Source: Bacteroidales bacterium (GTDB lineage Bacteria; Bacteroidota; Bacteroidia; Bacteroidales; JAFGUD01). Taken from it: a stretch of DNA of 53,455 bases. The notes beneath the pieces were generated by a model. It saw only the letters and a list, made by a program, of their open reading frames with translations, was not told where the DNA came from and searched no databases. Both the position numbers and the translations under genes were made by a program. Below, in pieces: positions 26,166 through 33,794 of this stretch; the stretch's first letter is position 1; each line of letters opens with the position of its first letter. The DNA is taken from NCBI GenBank assembly GCA_016938685.1, contig JAFGUD010000279.1, positions 1 through 53,455 of the forward strand, given 5' to 3'.

Positions 26166-26819
26166 ATGAACAAATTTTTTTTTAATTTCCTTTTTTTTCT
26201 TGCAATATCTGTGGGAATAACTAAAGCTCAGTCCACAAATTATGATACAACAGTAGTAGATTACGAAAAGATTTATTATTCATGGGAAGAAGCTATGTGG
26301 ATGCCCAAAAGAGTTTGTAATTTGTACCTTTATAATCAGGGGATTGACACTCTTTCTTCACGTATTTCTGAAATGAAAAATTTAAGAGTTTTATTTCTTA
26401 AAAAAAATAGAATTAAAATTTTGCCATATCAAATAGGAACTTTAGCTCATCTGAAAAAGTTAAATTTAGCTGAAAATAAATTAGTAGTGCTTCCTTCTTT
26501 ATTTACAAATCTTGATAGTCTGGAAGAACTCGATTTGAGCAAAAATAAATTAAATATTCTTCCTGAGGATTTTGGGAAGTTGACTAACTTGAAAAAATTA
26601 TATTTACAGGAAAATAATTTAACTTCTTTGCCTTCAAGTATTGGCGAATTGCAAAGTCTGGAACTACTCAATTTGTCATTTAATGAACTTACGGTTTTGC
26701 CTCCTGAAATTAGATTGCTTACTAATTTGAAAATTCTTGTGTTAGAAGGAAACGATATTGATGCTCATTCAAAGGACATTATTCAACGCTTTTTAAAAGA
26801 TACACAAGTAATTTATTAA
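26166..26819 (+). CDS. Exported leucine-rich repeat protein, copy 2
   Basis: A 217-aa protein, the same length as the gene immediately upstream. The signal peptide ends GITKA|QST. It has the same cap (YYSWEEAMWMPKRVCNLYL), the same number of LRRs (LEELDLSKNKLNILPEDFGKL, LKKLYLQENNLTSLPSSI) and the same C-terminal cap (IDAHSKDIIQRFLKDTQVIY). This points to a recent tandem duplication in which the variable LRR surface residues have diverged more than the caps. A weak hairpin (26827-26849) follows. Confidence 0.85.
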   Translation: MNKFFFNFLFFLAISVGITKAQSTNYDTTVVDYEKIYYSWEEAMWMPKRVCNLYLYNQGIDTLSSRISEMKNLRVLFLKKNRIKILPYQIGTLAHLKKLNLAENKLVVLPSLFTNLDSLEELDLSKNKLNILPEDFGKLTNLKKLYLQENNLTSLPSSIGELQSLELLNLSFNELTVLPPEIRLLTNLKILVLEGNDIDAHSKDIIQRFLKDTQVIY

Positions 26820-26826
26820 AAAAAAG

Positions 26827-26849
26827 CAATATATTTCCTTTATATATTG
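26827..26849. terminator. Weak hairpin after the LRR pair
   Basis: CAATATAT (26827-26834) and ATATATTG (26842-26849) form an 8-bp A/T stem. There is no strong T-run on the plus strand, so it may only attenuate reading into rimO. Confidence 0.3.
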
Positions 26850-26896
26850 TGATTTCCTCTCAAAAATAATGACTATTGTTGTTTAAAAACAAATTA

Positions 26897-28180
26897 ATGA
26901 AAATAAATATAATTACTCTGGGTTGTTCTAAAAACCTTGTCGATTCTGAGGTTTTGGGCACACATTTACATAAATTTAAAAATAAAATTATTTTCGACGG
27001 CGAAATTGATTCCGGCAAGATAGCTATTGTAAATACATGTGGTTTTATAAATGACGCAAAAGAAGAATCAATAGAAACTATAATGAATTTAGTTCAGGCT
27101 AAACAGGAAAAATCTATTGAAAAAATTTATGTAATGGGTTGTTTGTCTGAGCGTTATAAAAAAGATTTGATTTCTGAAATTCCTGAGGTTGATGGTTTTT
27201 TTGGCGTTAATGATTTGCCCGAAATTTTATCTTCTTTAAACGCCGACAGTAAGAATATTTTGCACGGCGAACGTCTCATTTCTACTCCCTCGCATTATGC
27301 TTTTTTGAAAATTGCAGAAGGTTGTAACAGACAATGTGCTTTTTGTGCAATTCCAATGATTCGTGGCAATCACATTTCTCAACCTGTTGAAAATATAGTT
27401 GCCGAAGCAGATTATTTAACCAAAAACGGTGTTAAAGAATTGATGTTGATTTCGCAGGACTTATCTTATTATGGGAAAGATTTATACGGTGAATATCATT
27501 TAAGAAAATTGCTTGATGAACTCGTGAAAGTCGAAAAATTGGAATGGCTGAGGCTACATTATCTTTATCCAACAGATTTTTTGGAGCCGGTACTTGATTT
27601 AATGGCACAAAATCCTAAAATTTGTAGTTATATTGACATACCTTTTCAGCATATTAGCAGTAAAATTTTAAAATCTATGAAAAGAGGTCACAGCGAAAAA
27701 TCTGTTCGTGATTTGGTTGATTTATTTAGAAAAAAAGTGCCTGATGTTGCTCTCAGAACTACAATGATTGTTGGTTATCCGGGCGAAACTGACGAAGATT
27801 TCAGAAAACTTGTAGATTTTGTTCAACAAGCTGATTTTGACAGACTTGGCGTTTTTACTTATTCCGAAGAAGAAGGCACTTCAGCCGCAAAATTTAAAGA
27901 TGATGTTTCTGCTGAGTTAAAACAGGAGCGTCTTGATGAAATTATGGAAATTCAAAGTAGTATTTCATTGAAAAAAAATCAGGAGAAAATTGGAAAAATA
28001 TTTAAAGTATTGATTGACAGAGAAGAGCAAGATTATTTTGTTGGCAGAACCGAATTTGATTCTCCGGAAGTTGACAATGAAGTTCTTATTCCGAAGACAA
28101 AAAAACTTAAAACGGGTTTATTTTATAATGTGAAAATTAATTCTGCCGAAGAATTTGACTTAATTGGTGAAGTTGAATAA
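26897..28180 (+). CDS. rimO: Ribosomal protein S12 methylthiotransferase
   Basis: 427 aa from the ATG at 26897 (MKINIITLGCSKN); an in-frame codon at 26876 would add seven unconserved residues. RimO is a radical-SAM enzyme adding a methylthio group to an Asp of ribosomal protein S12. The N-terminal MTTase domain carries cluster cysteines C10 (GCSKN), C48 (NTCGF) and C82 (MGCLSE). The radical-SAM domain has C143-x3-C147-x2-C150 (GCNRQCAFC). The C-terminal TRAM domain occupies roughly the last 65 residues. GCSKNLVDSE distinguishes RimO from MiaB. Confidence 0.95.
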   Translation: MKINIITLGCSKNLVDSEVLGTHLHKFKNKIIFDGEIDSGKIAIVNTCGFINDAKEESIETIMNLVQAKQEKSIEKIYVMGCLSERYKKDLISEIPEVDGFFGVNDLPEILSSLNADSKNILHGERLISTPSHYAFLKIAEGCNRQCAFCAIPMIRGNHISQPVENIVAEADYLTKNGVKELMLISQDLSYYGKDLYGEYHLRKLLDELVKVEKLEWLRLHYLYPTDFLEPVLDLMAQNPKICSYIDIPFQHISSKILKSMKRGHSEKSVRDLVDLFRKKVPDVALRTTMIVGYPGETDEDFRKLVDFVQQADFDRLGVFTYSEEEGTSAAKFKDDVSAELKQERLDEIMEIQSSISLKKNQEKIGKIFKVLIDREEQDYFVGRTEFDSPEVDNEVLIPKTKKLKTGLFYNVKINSAEEFDLIGEVE

Positions 28181-28187
28181 TCTATAA

Positions 28188-28673
28188 TTAGTATGCTTTT
28201 TGTCCTATAATATTTCCTTTGGGATTGTAGAGACAAACTACAATATATGTTCCTCCGGGAGTTTTAGCCATTGCACAACCTATCGAAACTGTTTGTTTCC
28301 ATATTATTTGAGAATAATGTCCAAAAATTCTGAGATTTTTTTCGGTTATAGTATCTCCGTGAAAATATTTTTGTTCTGATGCCCAATGAGATACAACTTC
28401 TTTTGCTGTTGGTTCTTTTGTTGAACGATAAAGATTCACACCATAATAATTATCAATTTCGGTCGAATACATATTCTGAGCAACTATATCTGCTTGTTGT
28501 TGAGCTTCTAGTGCAAGTGTGTCTGACCATCGCACATCGGGTACCCCAACAATCTGCCTGTGCGTATTGTGTTCTGCTAGATAAAAATACGCCTCAGATT
28601 CGTCTAAATTTTGGCCATAAACAGAACAAGCTATTATTACAAAAAACAATACAGATGTGACTTTTTTTATCAT
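28188..28673 (-). CDS. Exported CAP-domain (SCP/PR-1) protein with eroded cavity
   Basis: A 161-aa protein. The signal peptide ends ACSVYG|QNL. A single CAP domain shows the CAP1 motif FGHYSQIIWKQT and a CAP2-like YIVVCLYNPKGNI. Compared with the neighbour at 28814, the cavity residues differ: the MHS...GEN arrangement is MYS...GVN here, so one His and one Glu of the usual tetrad are lost. CAP domains bind lipids or are secreted effectors. Loss of two cavity residues suggests changed or lost metal binding. It is 140 bp downstream of its paralogue on the same strand. Confidence 0.85.
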   Translation of the reverse strand: MIKKVTSVLFFVIIACSVYGQNLDESEAYFYLAEHNTHRQIVGVPDVRWSDTLALEAQQQADIVAQNMYSTEIDNYYGVNLYRSTKEPTAKEVVSHWASEQKYFHGDTITEKNLRIFGHYSQIIWKQTVSIGCAMAKTPGGTYIVVCLYNPKGNIIGQKAY

Positions 28674-28752
28674 GATTAAATTAGGCTTTTTATTAGTACT
28701 TTTTTGTAGATCTTAAAATTATTGTGTTTAATTGTCTGTTAGCTAGTTAATT

Positions 28753-28766
28753 ACGCCATTGTGAAT
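28753..28766. repeat. Short copy of the intergenic 'ACGCCATTGTGAAT' repeat
   Basis: ACGCCATTGTGAAT (14 bp) occurs identically at 33662-33675 next to the palindromic element described there. It lies in the 140-bp spacer between the two CAP genes and is otherwise unremarkable. Confidence 0.4.
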
Positions 28767-28813
28767 GATAAAGGATCAATCTCTATGTTCAGAAAGTAAA
28801 TCAAAATATTAAC

Positions 28814-29326
28814 CTATTTGTTTTTAGGCTTTTTGTAATTTTCTACTGGTTTTTCGTCAAGATAATTTCCTGCTGGATCATATTCGCAAACCCAATAATG
28901 GTTTCCTGATTTTGAAACAGCTTCTGCACAACCTAAATGTATTGTCGAAGACCAGATAACTTGAGTGTAATGTCCAAATAAACTAAAGTTCTGATTGCTA
29001 ATAGCTTCGCCGTTATAAAATTTTTGTTCATCTGCCCATAAATCAACTACTTCTTCGGGAGTTGGCAAATACGTTGACACAAAAATGTTTTCTCCGTATT
29101 CTAATTCACTATGCATTAGTTGGTCTTTTTTTGCTATTAAATTTGCCCAATTTTGTGCTTCTTCGGCAAGTTCATCAGACCATTCAATGTTAGGAGCGCC
29201 TTGCTCTTGTCTGTACATATTGTGTCGGTCAACTAATTTATTAATTGTTTCTTCCGAAAAACCTTCCTGACCAAAGACAGGGCTTATTAAAATTATTGTT
29301 AAAATTGAAAGTAGAATATTTTTCAT
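28814..29326 (-). CDS. Exported CAP-domain (SCP/PR-1) protein
   Basis: A 170-aa protein. The signal peptide ends ISPVFG|QEG. A complete CAP domain: helix HNMYRQEQGAPNIEWSDEL, cavity residues in QLMHSELEYGENIFV, CAP1 motif FGHYTQVIWSST and CAP2 motif HYWVCEYDPAGNY. The His/Glu tetrad appears intact. The C-terminal tail is basic (VENYKKPKNK). It begins 21 bp downstream of the STAND NTPase gene on the same strand and could be co-transcribed with it. Bacterial CAP proteins are mostly of unknown function. Confidence 0.9.
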   Translation of the reverse strand: MKNILLSILTIILISPVFGQEGFSEETINKLVDRHNMYRQEQGAPNIEWSDELAEEAQNWANLIAKKDQLMHSELEYGENIFVSTYLPTPEEVVDLWADEQKFYNGEAISNQNFSLFGHYTQVIWSSTIHLGCAEAVSKSGNHYWVCEYDPAGNYLDEKPVENYKKPKNK

Positions 29327-29347
29327 GTTTTTGTGTTTTAAATGTTA

Positions 29348-31387
29348 TTATTCTTTGAAAAAATTATCAACAAATGTTTTAAAATTGCTGATTGTTTCGT
29401 TTGCTTCGTGTTGAATGCTTAATTCTTCGTGAATTTCAATTGCACTTTGTCTCGAAGGATGAGTTTTATCAAATAATTGTTCGTAAATATCTAACGCATA
29501 GTCAATATGGTATATTGCGTTACCAAAATCTTCAATACTTTGGTAAATAAGAGCCATTATTTTGTATGCATCTGCTAATTCTTTACTGTTATTTCCATAT
29601 TTTTGAGTCATGTATTCAAGATTATTTTGGCCGTAATAAAGTGCTTTTTCATAATCTTTTGCCATGATAAACAAAGCCGGAAGCCTTTGTATATCAAATT
29701 CTGACGGATTTCTTAAATCAAAAATATTTTCCAGAATTTCTCCTGCAAAGTTAAAATAATACGACGCTTTTTCGTAGTAACCCAATTGATTCATTACTTC
29801 TCCAAGATTTTCATTTAGGTCGATAATTGCATCGGTTGCTGTAGTTATGCTTTTCATAATATGCAGAGCATAAGGTATATATTTGAAAAAATCAGCATTG
29901 TTTTCTTCGAATGTAATTTTTTTGTTAACAAAATCAATCATTTTTGAAATAGAGCGAGCGTCTGGTTTTAGTTTTTTGTGTAAAATATTTCTAATTGATT
30001 GATTTACAGAAATTAAGTTGTTGTTTACTTCAATCCAACCACTCATGTGAAGTTCCAAAATGTTGTTAACAAAATTGTCTGTTTCTTTTTTTGTAACTTG
30101 CAGAATATTTTGGATTTCTCTGAACGAAAAATTGTAGTCAGGCAAACAAATTAAGTTGGTTAAGATTTGTTTTTGTTCATTTGTAAAGTCCTGAACCTGA
30201 TATTCATAAAGCGCCATTAGGTATTTTAATAAACGTTTATGAATGTTAGCAGATTTTATCGAAATATTTGGATTAATATATTTATTAAGGTGATGAACTT
30301 TTTTTTCTTTTTCATCAAAAACTTGTTGTAATTTGTTGAAAGTTAGGCTTTTGTGGTATTTTATTTGTTTTCCTATAAAATTAGCCAAAAATAAATTATT
30401 GTCTGTTTCTTCAAGTAAATTTGCTGTTTTTTGAGCATTTTCTTCTGAAGTGTACGCAGTTAGTATTTCTACAATGTCATTTTTAGAAGGAATTTTTAGG
30501 TCGATATTTTTTAATCCGGCTAATTTTGATTCTGATGTTATAAGAATTTTCCAACCGGTGTTTTTTTCTATTTCTTTTATTATTGCAATATGTTGCACAC
30601 TGTCTATAGAATCAATAATCAGTAAGTTAGTGCCTTCTACCTCTTTTAAAATTTCAAGTAAATTATTGTAGCTACTGAAAATATTATTGGAAATATTGTA
30701 CTCAAATTTTAGTTCAGAATTTATGAATGAATTTATAAAATCTATTCTAAAATCTTCTTGTATTTTGACATAAGCTACGTGGTCGAACTTTTTTTTGTGT
30801 TTGACCGAATAATCAATAGCTGCCATAGTTTTTCCCGAACCGGCAATTGGGCTGAAAAGCACACAAATCTGATTATTGTTTTTGAAGAAGATATTGTCTA
30901 ATAAAGAATTAGTTTCTTTGAAAACACCTGATTTTATAGATTTTGTGTCGTTTACGGCAGTGATGAAGTATGGGAGCTTTTTTGAGCTTGATTTATTTGT
31001 ATTTAAATACCTTTCGTAAATTTTCAAATAATTGTTTACGATAGGACCGTTCCAAAAATCGATTTCAAGTTTTGAAGAATTGCCAATTTCATCAATAAAT
31101 TTTTCTACTTCGTCATTTGTTTCAATGTAATTGATAAACAAAATTGCATCAAAATCTTTCTCATCTTCAACAAATTCAACTATATTTGTCATGGATTCCA
31201 AAAAATTTTCTGAATCAGGACTAAATATATCAAAATTTAGATTTACAGCAGTTTTTAATTCGGGTGAAAAAATTTGATATGTCTTTTTTGTGGATTCATT
31301 TGTGTTTTCTAAAAAAGTGTTAGTTTCGTATATGTCATTTAAAACTTTGATTAGAAAATCATTCAGCTTTTTTTTATCAAGTTTCAT
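29348..31387 (-). CDS. STAND/NB-ARC-like NTPase with C-terminal TPRs
   Basis: A 679-aa soluble protein. Residues 1-130 form an alpha/beta domain ending LEIDFWNGPIVNNYL, reminiscent of degenerate restriction-endonuclease-like N-domains of other STAND proteins; no catalytic D-ExK was seen. The P-loop is SPIAGSGKT (179-187), Walker B is LLIIDSID (255-262), and the sensor-like KILITSESK (280-288) matches the NB-ARC order. A winged-helix-like part (about 380-475) follows, then TPR-type helices (about 520-660, YEKASYYFNFAGEI, YEKALYYGQNNLEYM, FGNAIYHIDYALDIY). STAND proteins are stimulus-triggered oligomeric switches, many of them antiphage sensors. That role is inference here: no effector domain is recognisable. 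A TATCTTTG box lies at 31422-31429 (minus strand). Confidence 0.8.
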   Translation of the reverse strand: MKLDKKKLNDFLIKVLNDIYETNTFLENTNESTKKTYQIFSPELKTAVNLNFDIFSPDSENFLESMTNIVEFVEDEKDFDAILFINYIETNDEVEKFIDEIGNSSKLEIDFWNGPIVNNYLKIYERYLNTNKSSSKKLPYFITAVNDTKSIKSGVFKETNSLLDNIFFKNNNQICVLFSPIAGSGKTMAAIDYSVKHKKKFDHVAYVKIQEDFRIDFINSFINSELKFEYNISNNIFSSYNNLLEILKEVEGTNLLIIDSIDSVQHIAIIKEIEKNTGWKILITSESKLAGLKNIDLKIPSKNDIVEILTAYTSEENAQKTANLLEETDNNLFLANFIGKQIKYHKSLTFNKLQQVFDEKEKKVHHLNKYINPNISIKSANIHKRLLKYLMALYEYQVQDFTNEQKQILTNLICLPDYNFSFREIQNILQVTKKETDNFVNNILELHMSGWIEVNNNLISVNQSIRNILHKKLKPDARSISKMIDFVNKKITFEENNADFFKYIPYALHIMKSITTATDAIIDLNENLGEVMNQLGYYEKASYYFNFAGEILENIFDLRNPSEFDIQRLPALFIMAKDYEKALYYGQNNLEYMTQKYGNNSKELADAYKIMALIYQSIEDFGNAIYHIDYALDIYEQLFDKTHPSRQSAIEIHEELSIQHEANETISNFKTFVDNFFKE

Positions 31388-31475
31388 TTTGTGGATTATT
31401 ATTGATTTTTAAAAATTCTTTCAAAGATAAAAATTTACTTTATTCAAAAAAGTTAATTTTTTTAGAGATTTTTTT

Positions 31476-31483
31476 TAGCTTTG
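31476..31483 (+). promoter_or_regulatory. -7 box for the lipoprotein/STAS-like pair
   Basis: TAGCTTTG fits TAnnTTTG and lies 42 bases before the ATG at 31526; no clear -33 TTTG is present. Confidence 0.4.
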
Positions 31484-31525
31484 CATAAAAGTTGTTTCGT
31501 TTAACTCATATTCAAATTTAATACT

Positions 31526-32461
31526 ATGAATAAATTCTTTTCAATATTGGCTTTTGCAATAGTTTTTCTAGTTGCAATTTCGTGTGAATCATGTAACGGT
31601 GGGGGTGAAGGAACTGAAACAGATACAATTGCAAATAATTCTGAATTTGATGAACAAAAGTTTTTCGAAGGTATTGATCAGTCAAAAGTTGCTCAGATTA
31701 ACGCAATTGTTGAAGGTTTTACGAGTCCTGTTGAAATGGCGGCAATGATTAAAAATAATCATATTGAATTTTCAAAAGATTATTTAGTTGAAACATCTAT
31801 TGCAGACAGCTATGAAACCAACATAAAAAAAGCCATTGGTCTTGGTGTTTTGAGCGCTGATTTAGGCTACTTAAATATTTACCAAAAAACCGGTCAAATG
31901 GTTGATTATTTAGTTGCCATAAATAATATCGCAGGAGATCTTAGAGTGGCGCAATTCTTTGATTTTCAAACACTTAAAACTCTTGTTACTAACGGTGATA
32001 ATATGGACTCTTTGTTGTTTATGACTGTTAGTAGTTTTCACCAAATTGACGCATATTTTACTTCAAGCAATAGAAGTTTTTTGACCGTTTTGAGCGTTAC
32101 AGGTGTTTGGATTGAAAGTTTATATTTGCTTACACAAGTTGCTAAGGATAATGAATTCAAAGATTTTACAACTCAAATTGGGACTCAAAAAGATTTGCTT
32201 ACTCAATTGGTTGAAATTGTTAAGGTGTATAAAGGTCATCCTCAGTTTGATTATATTCTTGAAAATTTAAAAAATGTACAAAAAGCTTTTGACCCGGTAA
32301 CAATTACTGTTCAGGAAACAGAAGGAAGAGTTGAGTTTATAGATGGAAATTACATTATCTATCCATCAGAAGAAACTGTTATTGATGTTCCCGAAGGAAC
32401 TCTTGAAAATATTATTAAAGCAACTGAAACTGCTCGAAATAGTATAATTAATATCAAGTAA
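31526..32461 (+). CDS. Lipoprotein of unknown function
   Basis: A 311-aa lipoprotein (lipobox VAISC, Cys20, followed by ESCNGGGEGTETD, an acidic Gly-rich linker). The mature part (about 45-311) is mainly helical with no recognised catalytic motif; YLNIYQKTG and VTGVWIESLYLLTQ are notable aromatic-rich helices. Similar helical lipoproteins occur in Bacteroidales genomes without known function. It is followed after 27 bp by the 140-aa gene and then a terminator, forming a two-gene operon. Confidence 0.75.
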   Translation: MNKFFSILAFAIVFLVAISCESCNGGGEGTETDTIANNSEFDEQKFFEGIDQSKVAQINAIVEGFTSPVEMAAMIKNNHIEFSKDYLVETSIADSYETNIKKAIGLGVLSADLGYLNIYQKTGQMVDYLVAINNIAGDLRVAQFFDFQTLKTLVTNGDNMDSLLFMTVSSFHQIDAYFTSSNRSFLTVLSVTGVWIESLYLLTQVAKDNEFKDFTTQIGTQKDLLTQLVEIVKVYKGHPQFDYILENLKNVQKAFDPVTITVQETEGRVEFIDGNYIIYPSEETVIDVPEGTLENIIKATETARNSIINIK

Positions 32462-32488
32462 ATTTTACTTTTTTGAAAAAACAACACG

Positions 32489-32911
32489 ATGAAAGAAGTC
32501 TTATTAGATAAAGAGTTTGCTGAGGTTTATTATGAATCTGATTTAAATGTTATTACTGTTATTTGGAGGAGTATTGTTGATTCAAAGCAATACAAAGAAA
32601 CATTTGAAATAATTCTGAAAGGCATTGGGAAATACGATATTCCCTTGTTCTTGTCAGATACCAGAAAACAAGGAGTAGTTGACCCTAAAGACAGAAAATG
32701 GCTTGAAACTGAAATTATTCCTGCTGCTTTAAAAGCAGGATTGAAGTATACTGCAACGGTTTTATCCAAAGATATTTTTAAAAAATATTATTTGAATAAA
32801 CTAAAAGATGAATCAAAAAAAGCCGGAATGGCTGGTTTTGGTATATTTGATGATTTTGACGAAGCTAAAGATTGGCTTATGAAAAATAAAATAAAAAACA
32901 ATATTCAATAA
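32489..32911 (+). CDS. SpoIIAA/STAS-like domain protein
   Basis: A 140-aa cytoplasmic protein. The pattern of an N-terminal beta-hairpin (EVYYESDLNVITVIWRSIVDSKQYKE), alternating helices and a central strand (IPLFLSDTRKQGVVDPKDRKWL) fits SpoIIAA-like/STAS-SEC14 single-domain proteins. These bind small hydrophobic ligands or act as partner-switch proteins. No phosphorylatable Ser/Thr of the anti-sigma-antagonist type can be assigned. Co-transcribed with the upstream lipoprotein; function unknown. Confidence 0.6.
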   Translation: MKEVLLDKEFAEVYYESDLNVITVIWRSIVDSKQYKETFEIILKGIGKYDIPLFLSDTRKQGVVDPKDRKWLETEIIPAALKAGLKYTATVLSKDIFKKYYLNKLKDESKKAGMAGFGIFDDFDEAKDWLMKNKIKNNIQ

Positions 32912-32938
32912 AAAATCGGATTTTATCCGGTTTTTTTT
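32911..32938 (+). terminator. Rho-independent terminator
   Basis: CGGAT (32917-32921), loop TTT, and ATCCG (32925-32929) are followed by an unbroken run of T residues and preceded by A residues, directly after the 140-aa gene. The short stem is strengthened by the flanking A/T pairs. Confidence 0.75.
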
Positions 32939-32968
32939 TGATTTCTTTTCAGACTAAATAGATTATTT

Positions 32969-33547
32969 ATGAATACTTTTATTTTAGAGGAAAAACATTT
33001 TCAACAGATAAAATGGTCTGGTGGAATTTCTACTCAGTTATATATTTCCCCTGTTGATGCCGGTTATTCTGAGCGGAATTTTGAAGTGAGAATAAGTACT
33101 GCAAAAGTAGAAATTGGAAAATCAAATTTTACTTCATTACCCGGAATTGAACGTAAATTAATGATTTTGGAAGGCGAAATTTTAATAAATCATGAAAATC
33201 ATTATTCAAAAAAAATGAAACAATTTGATGTTGATTCTTTTAGCGGAGATTGGAATACAACATCAGTCGGAACTTGCACCGATTTTAATGTTATGACTAC
33301 CGGCAATATAAAAAGCGAACTGTCAATTTTAAAAGTTGTAGCAAAAAGCACAACAAAAATAAATATTTCAAAGCAAAGTAAAACGCTGTTTTTATATGCT
33401 TTTAAAGGTAATATTGACGTTGAAATAAATCAAGTTAAGTATATCCTTAAAAAAGGCAATTTATTAGTTGTTGAAAATATTAAAGTTGATTTAATTTCTT
33501 TATTTGCGGAAGACCAATCGGAAATAGTTGTGACCAAAATATTTTAA
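32969..33547 (+). CDS. HutD/Ves-family cupin protein
   Basis: A 192-aa cytoplasmic protein of the HutD/Ves family. The hallmark N-terminal stretch is visible: WSGGISTQLYISP, then FEVRISTAKVEIGKSNFTSLPGIERKLMILEGEI, followed by cupin-like strands ending near FKGNIDVEINQV. Members accompany histidine-utilisation operons or are cold-induced (Ves); molecular function is not known. No hut genes are adjacent here. It is preceded by a terminator, so probably monocistronic. Confidence 0.85.
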   Translation: MNTFILEEKHFQQIKWSGGISTQLYISPVDAGYSERNFEVRISTAKVEIGKSNFTSLPGIERKLMILEGEILINHENHYSKKMKQFDVDSFSGDWNTTSVGTCTDFNVMTTGNIKSELSILKVVAKSTTKINISKQSKTLFLYAFKGNIDVEINQVKYILKKGNLLVVENIKVDLISLFAEDQSEIVVTKIF

Positions 33548-33645
33548 GTTGCTGAATTCTTAATATTTTTGCTTCTGCTTTTCCCTTTATAAAAATCGTC
33601 ATTCATTTGTAATTTGATTTTTTATTGAGAAAATCATGTTATTGT

Positions 33646-33741
33646 GTTTTGTTGTAGAGCCACGCCATTGTGAATTGTTGTTAAAATCCGCCGTTGCGTT
33701 TTGTTGTAGAGCCACGTCGCGGCGTGGCTCTACAACAAAAC
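33646..33741. repeat. Composite inverted/direct repeat 'GTTTTGTTGTAGAGCCACGCC'
   Basis: A 21-bp sequence at 33646-33666 recurs as a near-identical direct copy starting at 33698 and as an exact inverted copy at 33721-33741. The copies at 33698 and 33721 make a nearly perfect 44-bp palindrome with a CGCG centre. The arm GC content is much higher than the surrounding DNA. This looks like an imported palindromic intergenic repeat (REP or MITE-like) in the 247-bp spacer between the convergent HutD-like and choice-of-anchor genes, where it could also terminate transcription. Confidence 0.75.
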
Positions 33742-33794
33742 ATTGTCCACGAAAACCGTAATTGAAATTATTAAATCAAAAAAATCAATTATTT

